The position numbers and the translations under genes were made by a program. A stretch of DNA of 64,000 nt from positions 103,729 to 167,728 of the forward strand of contig NZ_LOHS01000070.1 of NCBI RefSeq assembly GCF_001642995.1, given 5' to 3'. Of this stretch, positions 16,324-26,400 are shown one piece after another. The DNA is from Streptomyces jeddahensis. GTDB taxonomy: Bacteria; Actinomycetota; Actinomycetes; Streptomycetales; Streptomycetaceae. Every line of letters begins with the position of its first letter. Positions within the stretch are counted from its first letter, which is position 1. The notes under the pieces are model-generated. The model worked only from the letters and a program-made list of their open reading frames with translations. It searched no databases and had not been told where the DNA came from.

Positions 16324-16565
16324 CCGCGCATCCCGAAAGCCTCGGCGATGTCATCGGGCAGCTCGTCGAAGTCTTCGGGGATGTGGATCTGGCCCCGGAG
16401 AGATCCGCGACCTGGCCGCTGGACCTTCGCCCGCAAGGGGACGACCTTGGCGATCGGCTGGCCCGCCCGGCTGATCACGACCTCCTCACCCGTCTCGACC
16501 TGTTGCAGTATCCGGGAGAAGTGGGTTTTCGCCTCATGGATGTTGTACTGCCGGGCTGCTTCCAT
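16320..16565 (-). CDS. Antitoxin, Phd/YefM family
   Basis: This is an 81-residue protein with the Phd/YefM N-terminal DNA-binding pattern (YNIHEAKTHFSRILQQVETGEEVVISRAGQPIAKVVPL). It continues into an acidic C terminus (IHIPEDFDELPDDIAEAFGMRG) that would wrap the PIN toxin. It should bind its own promoter together with the toxin. It is the first gene of the two-gene operon and contains no TTA codon, unlike the toxin. The start is ATG 16565. Divergent mfd begins 181 bases away. Confidence 0.9.
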   Translation of the reverse strand: MEAARQYNIHEAKTHFSRILQQVETGEEVVISRAGQPIAKVVPLRAKVQRPGRGSLRGQIHIPEDFDELPDDIAEAFGMRG

Positions 16566-16745
16566 GACTGCCTCGCAGGAGTCGAGGTGGACTAGGCGGT
16601 GGACTCAGCGTAGCCCCCTTCCGTCGTCCGAGCCACGGCGTTCCCTCAAGCGGGCGAAACCCCGGCGTCGTACGCTGGAGGCCCCCGGCCCGTGCGACGT
16701 GTCGGGCGGTTCGCGTTGCCCACTCACCCCGGACGGAAGCCCTTC

Positions 16746-19700
16746 ATGAGCCTGCACGGTCTGCTCGACGCCGTAGTCAAGGACCCCGCACTCGCCGAAG
16801 CAGTCAAGGCCGCGACCGACGGCAACCGCATGCACGTCGACCTGGTCGGGCCCCCCGCGGCCCGACCCCTCGCGGTGGCGGCGCTGGCCCGGGAGACCAA
16901 CCGGCCGGTCCTCGCCGTGACGGCGACCGGCCGGGAGGCCGAGGACCTGGCGGCGGCGCTCAGGTCCCTCCTGCCCGCCGACGGAGTAGTCGAGTACCCC
17001 TCCTGGGAAACGCTCCCGCACGAGCGGCTGTCCCCGAGGTCCGACACCGTGGGCCGCCGCCTCGCCGTCCTGCGCCGCCTCGCGCACCCGAGCGCCGGCG
17101 ACCCCGAGACCGGCCCGGTCTCCGCCGTCGTCGCACCCATCCGCTCCGTGCTCCAGCCGCAGGTCAAGGGCCTCGGCGACCTGGAGCCGGTCTCGTTGCG
17201 CACCGGGCAGCAGGCCGACCTGGAGGAGACGGTGGACGCGCTGGCGGCCGCCGCGTACGCGCGCGTGGAACTCGTCGAGAAGCGCGGCGAGTTCGCGGTC
17301 CGCGGCGGCATCCTCGACGTCTTCCCGCCGACCGAGGAGCACCCGCTCCGCATCGAGTTCTGGGGCGACGACGTCGAGGAGATCCGCTACTTCAAGGTCG
17401 CCGACCAGCGCTCCCTCGAAGTCGCCGAGCACGGCCTGTGGGCGCCGCCCTGCCGTGAGCTGCTGCTCACCGACGACGTACGGCAGCGGGCGGCGGCCCT
17501 CGCCGAGGAGCATCCGGAGCTCGGGGAACTGCTCGGGAAGATCGCCGAGGGCATCGCGGTCGAGGGCATGGAGTCCCTCGCCCCGGTCCTCGTCGACGAC
17601 ATGGAGCTGCTGCTCGACGTACTGCCCAAGGGCAGCATGGCCGTGGTCTGCGACCCGGAGCGCGTACGGACGCGGGCCGCGGACCTGGTGGCGACGTCAC
17701 AGGAGTTCCTGCAGGCCTCCTGGGCCGCGACCGCGGGTGGCGGCGAGGCTCCCATCGACGTCGACGCGGCCTCCCTCTGGTCCATCGCGGACGTCCGCGA
17801 CCGGGCCCGTGAGCTGGGCATGATGTGGTGGTCGGTGTCCCCGTTCGCCGCGGACGAAGAGCTGGACGCGGACACGCTCAAGCTGGGCATGCACGCCCCC
17901 GAGTCGTACCGTGGCGACACGGCCAGGGCGCTGGCCGACACCAAGGGCTGGATCTCCGACGGCTGGCACACCGTCTACGTCACCGAGGGGCACGGCACCG
18001 CCGCCCGTACCGTCGAGGTGCTCGGCGGCGAGGGCATCGCGGCCCGCCTCGACCAGGACCTCGGCGACCTCACCCCGTCCGTCGTGCACGTCGCCTGCGG
18101 CTCGATCGACTACGGCTTCGTCGACCCCGCCCTGAAGCTCGCGGTCCTCACCGAGACCGACCTGTCCGGCCAGAAGGCGGCCGGCAAGGACGGCGCCCGC
18201 ATGCCCGTCCGCCGCCGCAAGACGATCGACCCGCTGACCCTGGAGGCGGGCGACTACATCGTCCACGAGCAGCACGGCGTCGGCCGCTACATCGAGATGG
18301 TGCAGCGCACCGTGCAGGGCGCGACCCGCGAGTACCTGGTCGTCGAGTACGCCCCCGCCAAGCGCGGCCAGCCCGGCGACCGGCTCTACATCCCCACCGA
18401 CCAGCTGGAGCAGATCACCAAGTACGTCGGCGGCGAGGCGCCCACGCTGCACCGGCTCGGCGGCGCCGACTGGACCAAGACCAAGGCGCGTGCCAAGAAG
18501 GCGGTCAAGGAGATCGCCGCGGACCTGATCCGGCTCTACAGCGCGCGCATGGCGGCCCCCGGCCACGCCTTCGCCCCGGACACACCCTGGCAGCGCGAGC
18601 TGGAGGACGCCTTCCCGTACGCGGAGACGCCCGACCAGCTGACCACGATCGCCGAGGTCAAGGAGGACATGGAGAAGACGGTCCCGATGGACCGGCTGAT
18701 CTGCGGCGACGTCGGCTACGGCAAGACGGAGATCGCGGTCCGGGCCGCCTTCAAGGCGGTCCAGGACGGCAAGCAGGTGGCGGTGCTCGTGCCGACGACG
18801 CTACTGGTGCAGCAGCACTTCGGGACGTTCTCCGAGCGGTACTCGCAGTTCCCGGTGAACGTCCGCGCCCTGAGCCGCTTCCAGACCGACACCGAGGCGA
18901 AGGCGACCCTGGAGGGCCTGCGCGACGGCTCGGTCGACATCGTCATCGGCACGCACCGCCTGTTCTCCTCCGAAACCAAGTTCAAGGACCTCGGCCTGGT
19001 CATCGTCGACGAGGAGCAGCGTTTCGGCGTCGAGCACAAGGAGCAGCTGAAGAAGCTCCGCGCCAACGTCGACGTGCTGACGATGTCGGCGACCCCCATC
19101 CCCCGTACGCTCGAGATGGCCGTGACCGGCATCCGCGAGATGTCGACGATCACGACCCCGCCGGAGGAGCGGCACCCGGTCCTGACCTTCGTCGGGCCGT
19201 ATGAGGAGAAACAGATCGGCGCCGCGATCCGCCGTGAACTGCTGCGCGAGGGACAGGTCTTCTACATCCACAACCGCGTCGAGTCGATCGACCGCGCGGC
19301 GGCTCGGCTCCGCGACATCGTGCCGGAAGCGCGGATCGCCACGGCCCACGGTCAGATGTCCGAATCGACCCTGGAGCAGGTCGTCGTGGACTTCTGGGAG
19401 AAGAAGTACGACGTGCTCGTCTCCACGACGATCGTCGAGTCCGGCATCGACATCTCCAACGCCAACACGCTGATCGTGGAGCGCGGAGACAACTTCGGCC
19501 TCTCGCAGCTGCACCAGCTGCGCGGCCGAGTCGGCCGCGGCCGCGAGCGCGGCTACGCCTACTTCCTGTACCCGCCGGAGAAGCCGCTGACCGAGACCGC
19601 CCACGAGCGGCTCGCGACGATCGCCCAGCACACGGAGATGGGCGCGGGCATGTACGTCGCGATGAAGGACCTGGAGATCCGCGGCGCCGGCAACCTGCTG

Positions 19701-20276
19701 GGCGGCGAGCAGTCGGGCCACATCGCGGGTGTCGGCTTCGACCTGTACGTACGCATGGTCGGCGAGGCCGTCGCGGACTACCGGGCGTCGCTGGAGGGCG
19801 GGGTCGAGGAGGAGCCGCCGCTCGAGGTCAAGATCGAGCTTCCGGTCGACGCGCACGTCCCGCACGACTACGCGCCCGGCGAGCGGCTGCGGCTGCAGGC
19901 GTACCGGGCGATCGCCTCCGTCAACACGGAGGACGACATCAAATCCGTACGCGAGGAACTGGTGGACCGCTACGGCAAGCTGCCGGAGCCGGTCGAGAAC
20001 CTGCTCCTGGTGGCGGGCCTGCGCATGCTCGCGCGGGCGTGCGGCGTCGGCGAGATCGTGCTGCAGGGCAACAACATCCGCTTCGCGCCGGTGGAGTTGA
20101 GGGAATCCCAGGAGCTGCGGCTGAAGCGGCTCTACCCCGGCACGGTCGTCAAGCCCGCCGTCCACCAGGTCCTGGTACCGCGGCCGAAGACGGCGAAGGT
20201 CGGCGGGAAGCCGCTGGTCGGGCGGGAACTGCTGGGGTGGACCGGGGAGTTCCTGACGTCGATCCTGGGATCGTAG
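16746..20276 (+). CDS. mfd: Transcription-repair coupling factor
   Basis: This 1,176-residue protein is full length for Mfd, which removes stalled RNA polymerase and recruits UvrA. The N-terminal UvrB-homology part is visible (EYPSWETLPHERLSPRSDTVGRRL near 80-105). The RNA polymerase-interacting CarD-like domain follows (LEAGDYIVHEQHGVGRYIEM near 505). The translocase has Walker A GDVGYGKTE (near 654), the DEEQ box IVDEEQRFGVEHKEQLKKL (near 755), MSATPIPRTLEMA, TTIVESGIDISNANTLI and QLHQLRGRVGRGRERGYAYF. The C terminus has the TRCF domain. The start is ATG 16746; a longer upstream frame lacks a ribosome site. Neighbours match the conserved actinobacterial glmU/mfd/mazG/eno region. Confidence 0.98.
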   Translation: MSLHGLLDAVVKDPALAEAVKAATDGNRMHVDLVGPPAARPLAVAALARETNRPVLAVTATGREAEDLAAALRSLLPADGVVEYPSWETLPHERLSPRSDTVGRRLAVLRRLAHPSAGDPETGPVSAVVAPIRSVLQPQVKGLGDLEPVSLRTGQQADLEETVDALAAAAYARVELVEKRGEFAVRGGILDVFPPTEEHPLRIEFWGDDVEEIRYFKVADQRSLEVAEHGLWAPPCRELLLTDDVRQRAAALAEEHPELGELLGKIAEGIAVEGMESLAPVLVDDMELLLDVLPKGSMAVVCDPERVRTRAADLVATSQEFLQASWAATAGGGEAPIDVDAASLWSIADVRDRARELGMMWWSVSPFAADEELDADTLKLGMHAPESYRGDTARALADTKGWISDGWHTVYVTEGHGTAARTVEVLGGEGIAARLDQDLGDLTPSVVHVACGSIDYGFVDPALKLAVLTETDLSGQKAAGKDGARMPVRRRKTIDPLTLEAGDYIVHEQHGVGRYIEMVQRTVQGATREYLVVEYAPAKRGQPGDRLYIPTDQLEQITKYVGGEAPTLHRLGGADWTKTKARAKKAVKEIAADLIRLYSARMAAPGHAFAPDTPWQRELEDAFPYAETPDQLTTIAEVKEDMEKTVPMDRLICGDVGYGKTEIAVRAAFKAVQDGKQVAVLVPTTLLVQQHFGTFSERYSQFPVNVRALSRFQTDTEAKATLEGLRDGSVDIVIGTHRLFSSETKFKDLGLVIVDEEQRFGVEHKEQLKKLRANVDVLTMSATPIPRTLEMAVTGIREMSTITTPPEERHPVLTFVGPYEEKQIGAAIRRELLREGQVFYIHNRVESIDRAAARLRDIVPEARIATAHGQMSESTLEQVVVDFWEKKYDVLVSTTIVESGIDISNANTLIVERGDNFGLSQLHQLRGRVGRGRERGYAYFLYPPEKPLTETAHERLATIAQHTEMGAGMYVAMKDLEIRGAGNLLGGEQSGHIAGVGFDLYVRMVGEAVADYRASLEGGVEEEPPLEVKIELPVDAHVPHDYAPGERLRLQAYRAIASVNTEDDIKSVREELVDRYGKLPEPVENLLLVAGLRMLARACGVGEIVLQGNNIRFAPVELRESQELRLKRLYPGTVVKPAVHQVLVPRPKTAKVGGKPLVGRELLGWTGEFLTSILGS

Positions 20277-20288
20277 GCGCCTGGACGT

Positions 20289-20867
20289 TCAGTCGGACCC
20301 GGATGTGCGGGCGAACAACATCCCCGTGAGGGTGCGGAACACCTCCTCCGGATCCCGGTCGCCCATCGGGCCCTCCAGGTTGTGGCTGAGCAGGAGCGTG
20401 GCGAAGCCGTGGGCCAGGGACCAGGCGGCCACGCCTGCGAGGCGGGCGTCGGGGCCGCGGCCCGACGACGGGACGGCAGCCACCGCGTCGCGCAGGTGCT
20501 TGCCCGCCAGCGCCCTCGCCGTGGTGAGTTCCAGGTCGTTCTCGCGCAGCAGTTCCGGCGCGAACATCACCTGGAAGTGGGCCGGGTGCTCGCGAGCGAA
20601 ACGGACATAGCGCACGCCCGCGTCCCTGAGGTCCTTCGCCTCGTCGAGCGCGGTCGCCAGCATTGCGTATCCCTCGGCCGCGATCGCGGTGAGCAGGCCC
20701 GTGCGGTCCTTGAAGTGGTGAGCGGGGGCGGCGTGTGAGACGCCCGCCCTGCGGGCCAGGTCACGCAGGCTCACCGCAGACGGCCCTTCGGCGGCGATCA
20801 CGTCCAGGGCAGCCGACAGTACGGCCCGCCGCAGGTCGCCGTGGTGGTAGGGGCGCTGAGGGCTCAT
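20289..20867 (-). CDS. TetR family transcriptional regulator
   Basis: This is a 192-residue protein. The N-terminal HTH reads PYHHGDLRRAVLSAALDVIAAEGPSAVSLRDLARRAGVSHAAPAHHFKDRTGLLTAIAAEGY, and the rest is a helical ligand-binding domain (TetR_C_13-like, with FAREHPAHFQVMFAPELL). It is divergent from the SalK-like gene, and two near-identical 20-base direct repeats sit between them. It therefore probably represses itself and that neighbour in response to a small ligand. It converges with mfd with only a 12-base gap. The ligand is unknown. Confidence 0.93.
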   Translation of the reverse strand: MSPQRPYHHGDLRRAVLSAALDVIAAEGPSAVSLRDLARRAGVSHAAPAHHFKDRTGLLTAIAAEGYAMLATALDEAKDLRDAGVRYVRFAREHPAHFQVMFAPELLRENDLELTTARALAGKHLRDAVAAVPSSGRGPDARLAGVAAWSLAHGFATLLLSHNLEGPMGDRDPEEVFRTLTGMLFARTSGSD

Positions 20868-20885
20868 GCCCAGCAGACTACGCCG

Positions 20886-20940
20886 AATCTAGGCATTGAC
20901 AAGTTATGGGCTCGGCGGGCAATCTAGTCACTGTCAAGTT
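20886..20940. promoter_or_regulatory. Paired 20-bp direct repeats, putative TetR operators
   Basis: AATCTAGGCATTGACAAGTT (20886-20905) and AATCTAGTCACTGTCAAGTT (20921-20940) match at 17 of 20 positions, 35 bases apart. TTGACA in the first copy could also be the -35 of the rightward promoter. They lie in the short divergent region between the TetR gene and the SalK-like gene, where the repressor is expected to bind. Confidence 0.6.
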
Positions 20941-20979
20941 CCTGGGTGGGGTACGACAGGTGCGACGAGGAGCGAAGCC

Positions 20980-21891
20980 ATGTCGGAGAACGTCAGCAAG
21001 ACGAGCGGGACGGTGACGCAGGCGAGGGGGATCGAGCTCGGCCGGGTCAGGCAGATGTGGCATCTGCTGGAGCCGCTGCATGCCGTGCTCTACTACGCAC
21101 CCGCGTCCTTCGAGGAGGCGGCCGCGCTCGGGTACGGGACAGAGGTCCGCTGGCCGAGCTACTTCCCGTTCCGCGCGGCCCCGCTGGGCGAGGCCGGCGC
21201 CGAACGTGTGACCTCGGCGTTCTACAGCTTCAGCCCACGCATGGTCGCCGAGTACGTCGATCCGGCCTGGCGTATAGCCGCCCCGGGTGAGGTACTGAAG
21301 GCGCGGGAGCGGGCGATCGATCGGGCTTATCGCGCGATATTCGGCGACCGGGTCGACAGCCCGGAGCTCGCTGAAGCCGCTGCGCTCGCCCGCAGGGCCG
21401 CCGAGTCGGCGAACACCGCGGGCCGCCCGCTGGCCGCGGCCAACGCCGAGCTCCCGTGGCCCGAGGCTCCGCACCAGCAGCTGTGGCATGCGGCGACGAT
21501 CCTGCGCGAGCATCGCGGCGACGGCCATCTCGCCGCCCTGCTCATAGCCGGACTCGACCCGACCGAGGCGCTGGTCTCCTTCGCGGGCATAGGCGCGGCC
21601 TCGGCCGAGACCTTCCGCAGCCGCGGGTGGAGCGACGAGGAGTGGAGGGCCGCGCGCGAACGTCTCGTCGAACGAGGGCTGTTGAAGGCGGACGGCGTGG
21701 CCACGGAGGCGGGCCGTGCCCTGCGGGCGGAGGTGGAGCAGCACACGGACGAGCTGGCCCCCGGCCCGTGGGAGGCCCTCGGCCCGGACGCCACCGCCCG
21801 GCTCGCCGATCTGCTGGGAGAGTTCTGGGTCGCTGTGCTCGGCTCGGGGCTTCTGCCGTCGGAGACGACCCTGGGCATCGGCAAGGCGTGA
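20980..21891 (+). CDS. SalK-like / SCO6745 family protein
   Basis: This is a 303-residue soluble helical protein without signal peptide. It matches my memory of the actinobacterial SCO6745/SalK family: RQMWHLLEPLHAVLYYAPASFEEAAALG, SYFPFRAAPLGEAGAERVTSAFYSFSPRMVAEYVDPAW, PHQQLWHAATILREHRGDGHLAALLIAGLDPTEAL, FRSRGWSDEEWRAARERLVERGLL. The C terminus has a winged-helix look (LVERGLLKADGVATEAGRALRAEVEQHTDEL). The biochemical role is unknown. It starts at ATG 20980 after GAGGAG, downstream of the paired repeats, and is probably controlled by the divergent TetR. Confidence 0.82.
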   Translation: MSENVSKTSGTVTQARGIELGRVRQMWHLLEPLHAVLYYAPASFEEAAALGYGTEVRWPSYFPFRAAPLGEAGAERVTSAFYSFSPRMVAEYVDPAWRIAAPGEVLKARERAIDRAYRAIFGDRVDSPELAEAAALARRAAESANTAGRPLAAANAELPWPEAPHQQLWHAATILREHRGDGHLAALLIAGLDPTEALVSFAGIGAASAETFRSRGWSDEEWRAARERLVERGLLKADGVATEAGRALRAEVEQHTDELAPGPWEALGPDATARLADLLGEFWVAVLGSGLLPSETTLGIGKA

Positions 21892-21921
21892 GGGGCTCGG
21901 CACCTGAGCCGGCCCAATCGG

Positions 21922-21959
21922 GAAGCCGTCCGCGGGAGTCGGGCGCCGCGGGCGGCTTC
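21922..21959. terminator. Hairpin between convergent genes
   Basis: GAAGCCGTCCGCGG and CCGCGGGCGGCTTC form a 14-bp stem with one G-T pair. It lies 30 bases after the SalK-like stop and can also serve the small convergent gene. Confidence 0.8.
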
Positions 21960-22007
21960 GTCAGGTGATGACCGAGAAGTGCAGTACCCCCGTTTCTGTG
22001 CCGTGCG

Positions 22008-22208
22008 TCAGGGTGCAGGCCGGTCGGACTCGTGCTCCCGGTCCGTCAGCCGCTCGTCCAGGTGCTGCTCGGGCGCCTCCGCCCTGTCTGCGCTGTCCCC
22101 TTGGGGGCCGGGGGTGATCGTCCTCTCGTCGGGCCTCGTCTCGGCCGTCTCGGAGACGTGCCCGGCCCGGTGCCGGCCCTGGCCCTTGAACTTGTCGAAG
22201 ATGCCCAT
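22008..22208 (-). CDS. Small acidic/charged hypothetical protein (66 aa)
   Basis: The product begins MGIFDKFKGQGRHRAGHVSE and continues as a hydrophilic, probably disordered chain rich in Glu, Asp, Arg and Pro. The start at 22208 is preceded by GGAAGGAG at good spacing, which makes it a real gene rather than a shadow. Its first residues (MGIFDKFK) recall small Streptomyces proteins of the MT0933-antitoxin type, but the remainder does not clearly fit. Function is unknown. Confidence 0.65.
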   Translation of the reverse strand: MGIFDKFKGQGRHRAGHVSETAETRPDERTITPGPQGDSADRAEAPEQHLDERLTDREHESDRPAP

Positions 22209-22373
22209 GTCAGAGCTCCTTCCAGAGGGACTCATCCCTGACGATACGCCCGAGTTGTGAAGAATGCTCGAAAGAGTGCCGCCTGGCCCCGACGTCGCCC
22301 GAACTGCCCCGCCGCTACGGTGGGCCGGCAGAGCCGCGTCGCGGCGGAGTGCGGACAGGGGAGGAAGGGCGTC

Positions 22374-23264
22374 GTGACCTTCGGCAGCGTAGAGAACAAA
22401 GAGGATGCGGGAGACATAGGGGAAGGGGGTGGTGCTGGGGACGGGGGTCGTGCGGGGAGTGCGGCGGTGCGGCGCATGAGCCGCAGCGGTGCCACCCGGT
22501 CCTACCGGTCCTGTGTCACGGGCTCCGCCGCGATGCTCGGGGCGGTGCTTCTGCTCACCGGCTGCAAGGGCATCGACGTGCCCGTGGACGATGCGTCCTC
22601 CCACTCTGCCGGTCCGGCTGCCGGGCCCGGCCGGGCTGTGAGTCCCCTGGACAACCCCGACGGGACGAAGCCGGGTCTGGCGCCCATCACGTCGGACGCC
22701 GGGAGGGCGAAGGCGAGGGCCCTGATCGAGAAGGTGGCGACGAAGGGGCGCGGCCCCAAGACGGGATACGAGCGGGACGAGTTCGGCTACGCCTGGATGG
22801 ACTCGGCGGACGGCGTGCCGCTGGCGTGGAACGGTTGCGACACGCGGAACGACCTGCTGAAACGTGATGGAGACGACGTCCGTTTCCGGTCAGGTTCCGA
22901 CTGCGTCGTGATCTCCATGACCCTCCAGGACCCCTACACCGGGAAGACCATCGACTGGACCAAGACCCGGGCCACGACGGTCCAGATCGACCATGTGATG
23001 CCGCTCTCGTACGACTGGCAGATGGGCGCCTCACGCTGGACGAAGGGCAAGCGCCAGGACATCGCCAACGACCCCCTCAATCTGATTCCCGTGGACGGTC
23101 CGTCCAACAGCTCGAAGGGCGATTCCGGTCCCGCGAGCTGGCTGCCCCCGAACAAGCAGATCCGTTGCTCCTATGCGGTGCGCTTCGCGCAGGTGTCGCT
23201 CAAGTACAGCCTCCCTGTGACAGTGGCCGACAAGCAGATGATGCTGAAGCAGTGTGGTGGCTGA
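22374..23264 (+). CDS. HNH-family (GmrSD C-terminal/DUF1524-like) nuclease, lipoprotein
   Basis: The mature part carries the DUF1524-type HNH pattern: QIDHVMPLSYDWQMGASRWTKGKRQDIANDPLNLIPVDGPSNSSKGDSGPASWLPP, with the DH pair, the second Asn block and the final Lys/Asp block. An export signal with lipobox is visible (AAMLGAVLLLTGCKG), so it should be a membrane-anchored extracellular nuclease. GTG 22374 has a very good site (GGGGAGGAAGG) but gives an unusually long acidic leader, with the lipobox Cys at residue 64. The in-frame ATG 22476 gives a normal signal peptide (lipobox Cys at 30) but a poor ribosome site. Similar secreted HNH proteins are common in Streptomyces and may degrade environmental DNA. 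Confidence 0.8.
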   Translation: MTFGSVENKEDAGDIGEGGGAGDGGRAGSAAVRRMSRSGATRSYRSCVTGSAAMLGAVLLLTGCKGIDVPVDDASSHSAGPAAGPGRAVSPLDNPDGTKPGLAPITSDAGRAKARALIEKVATKGRGPKTGYERDEFGYAWMDSADGVPLAWNGCDTRNDLLKRDGDDVRFRSGSDCVVISMTLQDPYTGKTIDWTKTRATTVQIDHVMPLSYDWQMGASRWTKGKRQDIANDPLNLIPVDGPSNSSKGDSGPASWLPPNKQIRCSYAVRFAQVSLKYSLPVTVADKQMMLKQCGG

Positions 23265-23498
23265 CCTGACACGGTGACCCGCTCTGCGTCACCTGTGGGA
23301 CGGAGCAGACGCGGCACACCTGGTCCGGCGTAGAGCGGACGCGGCCGAATGAAGGGATTCGGTCGCAAAGATGACCAACTCGCAAAGACGTTCACAAGAA
23401 AGAATCGGACAGTCGACGCAAGTCGGGCCGGTTGAGCAAGAGGCGGTCAAAGCCAAGCCAAGATCGTTCCGTACCTCTGGGCACGGCATGTTCACGAC

Positions 23499-26400
23499 GT
23501 GCAGGATCAGCGCGTTTCTGTGACCTTCCTGAGCCCGGGAGTCAAAGCCGTGCGCGCTCGGCCGTTTCGCCGTCTCCGCTCCGCCCTTCGAGTCCGATCC
23601 GCCCGTCGCGTCCGCCCTGCCGGTCGCGTCCGCCGGGTGCGGCGCGGCATCGCGTTCCTCGTCCTGACCGCGCTCGCGGTCATGCTGACGACCCAACAAG
23701 CCATGGCCCAAGGCGCGGAGCTGGATGCGATCTCGCTGCCGAGCCTCACCTCGCTGTCGTCCTGGTTCAAGGACCCGCGCTGGGGCAAGCTGCCGCACCA
23801 GCAGTCGGGGACAGCGGCCGGGCACAAGCACCATGTGTCCGCGAAGGCCACCGAGGCCCACCGCGGGCGCGGCCACGCCCCGGGCAAGGGCCGCGGAGAG
23901 CTCGCCGCCTACCACGCGCACAAGCCGGCCGTCGCCCGCGGCAAGAGCCAGGGCGCTGCCGGCTTCAACGCCAAGACCAGCAAGCGGAACGCGGCCAAGT
24001 CGTCCCGTACGGACACGGTCTTCGACAACGCCGACGGCAGTACGACCCGGGACATATCCCCGACGCCCGTCAACTACCAGGTGCGAAAGGGGAAATGGGC
24101 GCCGATCGATGTCGACGTGCGGGCAGGGCCTGACGGTCGCTGGCACGAGAAGGCCAACTCCCTCGCGGTCGACTTCGCCCGCAAGGCCGACGACTCGGCC
24201 CTCGCCTCCTTCGCCGTCGACGGCAAGCACTCCCTCGCGTACGGCCTGAAGGGCGCCGCCTCCGTCAAGGGGACGGCCGACGGCTCCACCGTCACGTACC
24301 GGAACGTCCTGGACTCGACCGATCTCCAGCTCACGCCCATCGCCACCGGGCTCAAGGAAGCGATCGTCCTGCACTCGGCGGACGCCGGGAACACCTGGAC
24401 CTTCCCGCTCGCCCTCAAGGGCCTCACCCCCGTCCTGACCAAGAACGGCTCTGTCGCCCTGCGTAACGCCGCCGGTAAGACCGTCGAGCGCATTCCCGCC
24501 GCGTACGCCTACGACTCGAAGGTGAACCGCCGCTCCGGGGAACCGGCCACCACGTACGACGTCACGTACAAGCTTCTGCACACCAAGAGCGGCTACGCGC
24601 TCAAGGTGACCCTGGACGACAGCTGGCTGCACGACCCGCGCCGCGTCTTCCCGGTCACCGTGGACCCGACCGTCGACGACGGCTGGCTCACCACCTACGT
24701 CGAGTCGCCCGACGTCCAGGACCATTCCTTCGAGCAGACCATCAAGGCCGGCTCGTACGACTCCGGCACCCACAAGGCGATCGGCTTCTCCAACCACTGG
24801 GACACCGCCTGGGACAGCAGCAACGCCACCGTCACCGAGGCGCATCTGGACATCTTCGACACCTGGGCCTCCACCTGCACTCCCGAGCGGTTCGACGTCG
24901 CCCTGGTCACCCAGTCCTGGACGCCGGAGTCGGTCACGACCTACCCGGGCCCCTCGCACGGCTCCTCGATCGGCAACGTGACGCCGAACGTGCCCAACGC
25001 CTGTGCGAACACCGCCGCCGACCGCCAGGTCGGCGACTGGGTGCAGGTGCCGCTGTCCACCTCCGCCATCCAGGGCTGGTTCAGCGGCACCACCCCCGAC
25101 TACGGCCTCGCCGTCTACGCGGCGACCACCGACAGCCTGCACTGGAAGCAGTTCGGCTCCTTCAACGACCCGGCCGACGGCCCGCACATCCTGGTCACCT
25201 ACACCGGCAACACCGCGCCGCAGCTCTACGAGCAGTTCCCGAGCGACAACGCGGTCGTGAACACCACCCAGCCGGAGCTGACCGCCTGGGCAGGCGGCGC
25301 CAATTCGACAAGCGGCAGCACCGACCAGTACGTCTTCAAGGTCTACGACAGCACGGGCACCAAGGTCGCCGACTCCGGCCTGCTTTCCACCGGCGACTGG
25401 ACCGTCCCGGCGGGCAAGCTCGCCTGGAACAAGAACTACACCTGGACCGTCCAGGCGTACGACGGCGGGCTGTACTCACCGGCGGACCCGTACGCCATGT
25501 CCGTGCAGGTACCGCAGCCCGTGATCACCTCCGGGCTGTCACAGAACAGTAGTGACCACGGCTTCGACGCCTCGATCGGCAACTACACGACCTCCGACAC
25601 CGACGCGTCCATATCCACCGTCGGTCCCTCGCTGGACGTGGAGCGCGACTACAACTCCCGCGACCCGCGCTGGACCGGCGCGTTCGGCGCCGGCTGGTCG
25701 AGCATCTTCGACTCCCGCGCCACCGAGCAGTACACCGCGTCCGGCGCAGTCTCGAGCGTCTATGTCACCTACCCGGACGGTTCACAGGTCGGCTACGGCA
25801 AGAACAGCGACGGCACCTTCACACCCGGCAACGGCCGCTTCGCCACCTTCAAGTCGATCACCGGCGGCTACTCGCTGACCGACAAGGACGACACGGTCTA
25901 CACCTTCACCCAGTCCCTGGGCTCTGGAGGCTACGGCCTGACCTCCGTCACCGACGCCAACGGCCGCTCCATCAACCTCACCTGGACCAGCGGCCACGTC
26001 ACCAAGATGGCCTCGGCCGTCTCCAGCCGGTCCCTGAACCTCACCTGGTCCACGCCGAGCGGCGCGTCCGCCGCGCACGTCGCGACGGTCGTCACCGACC
26101 CGGTCACCCCCGGCAACTCGTCCACGGTCCAGACCTGGACGTACGGCTACACGGGCGACCAGCTGACGAAGGTGTGCTCGCCGCTGTCCACGACGGCGTG
26201 CACGACGTACGGCTACACGAGCGGCTCGCAGTACAACAACGCCGCGCTCGACCTCGACCCGCACACGTTCTGGCCGCTGTCGGAGACCTCGGGCACCACG
26301 GCGAAGGACAGTGTCCTCGCCAACGAGGGCACCACCAACGCGACGTACGAGAACGTGACGCTGGGGCAGACCGGCCCGCTGACCGGTTCCTCCGCCAAGG

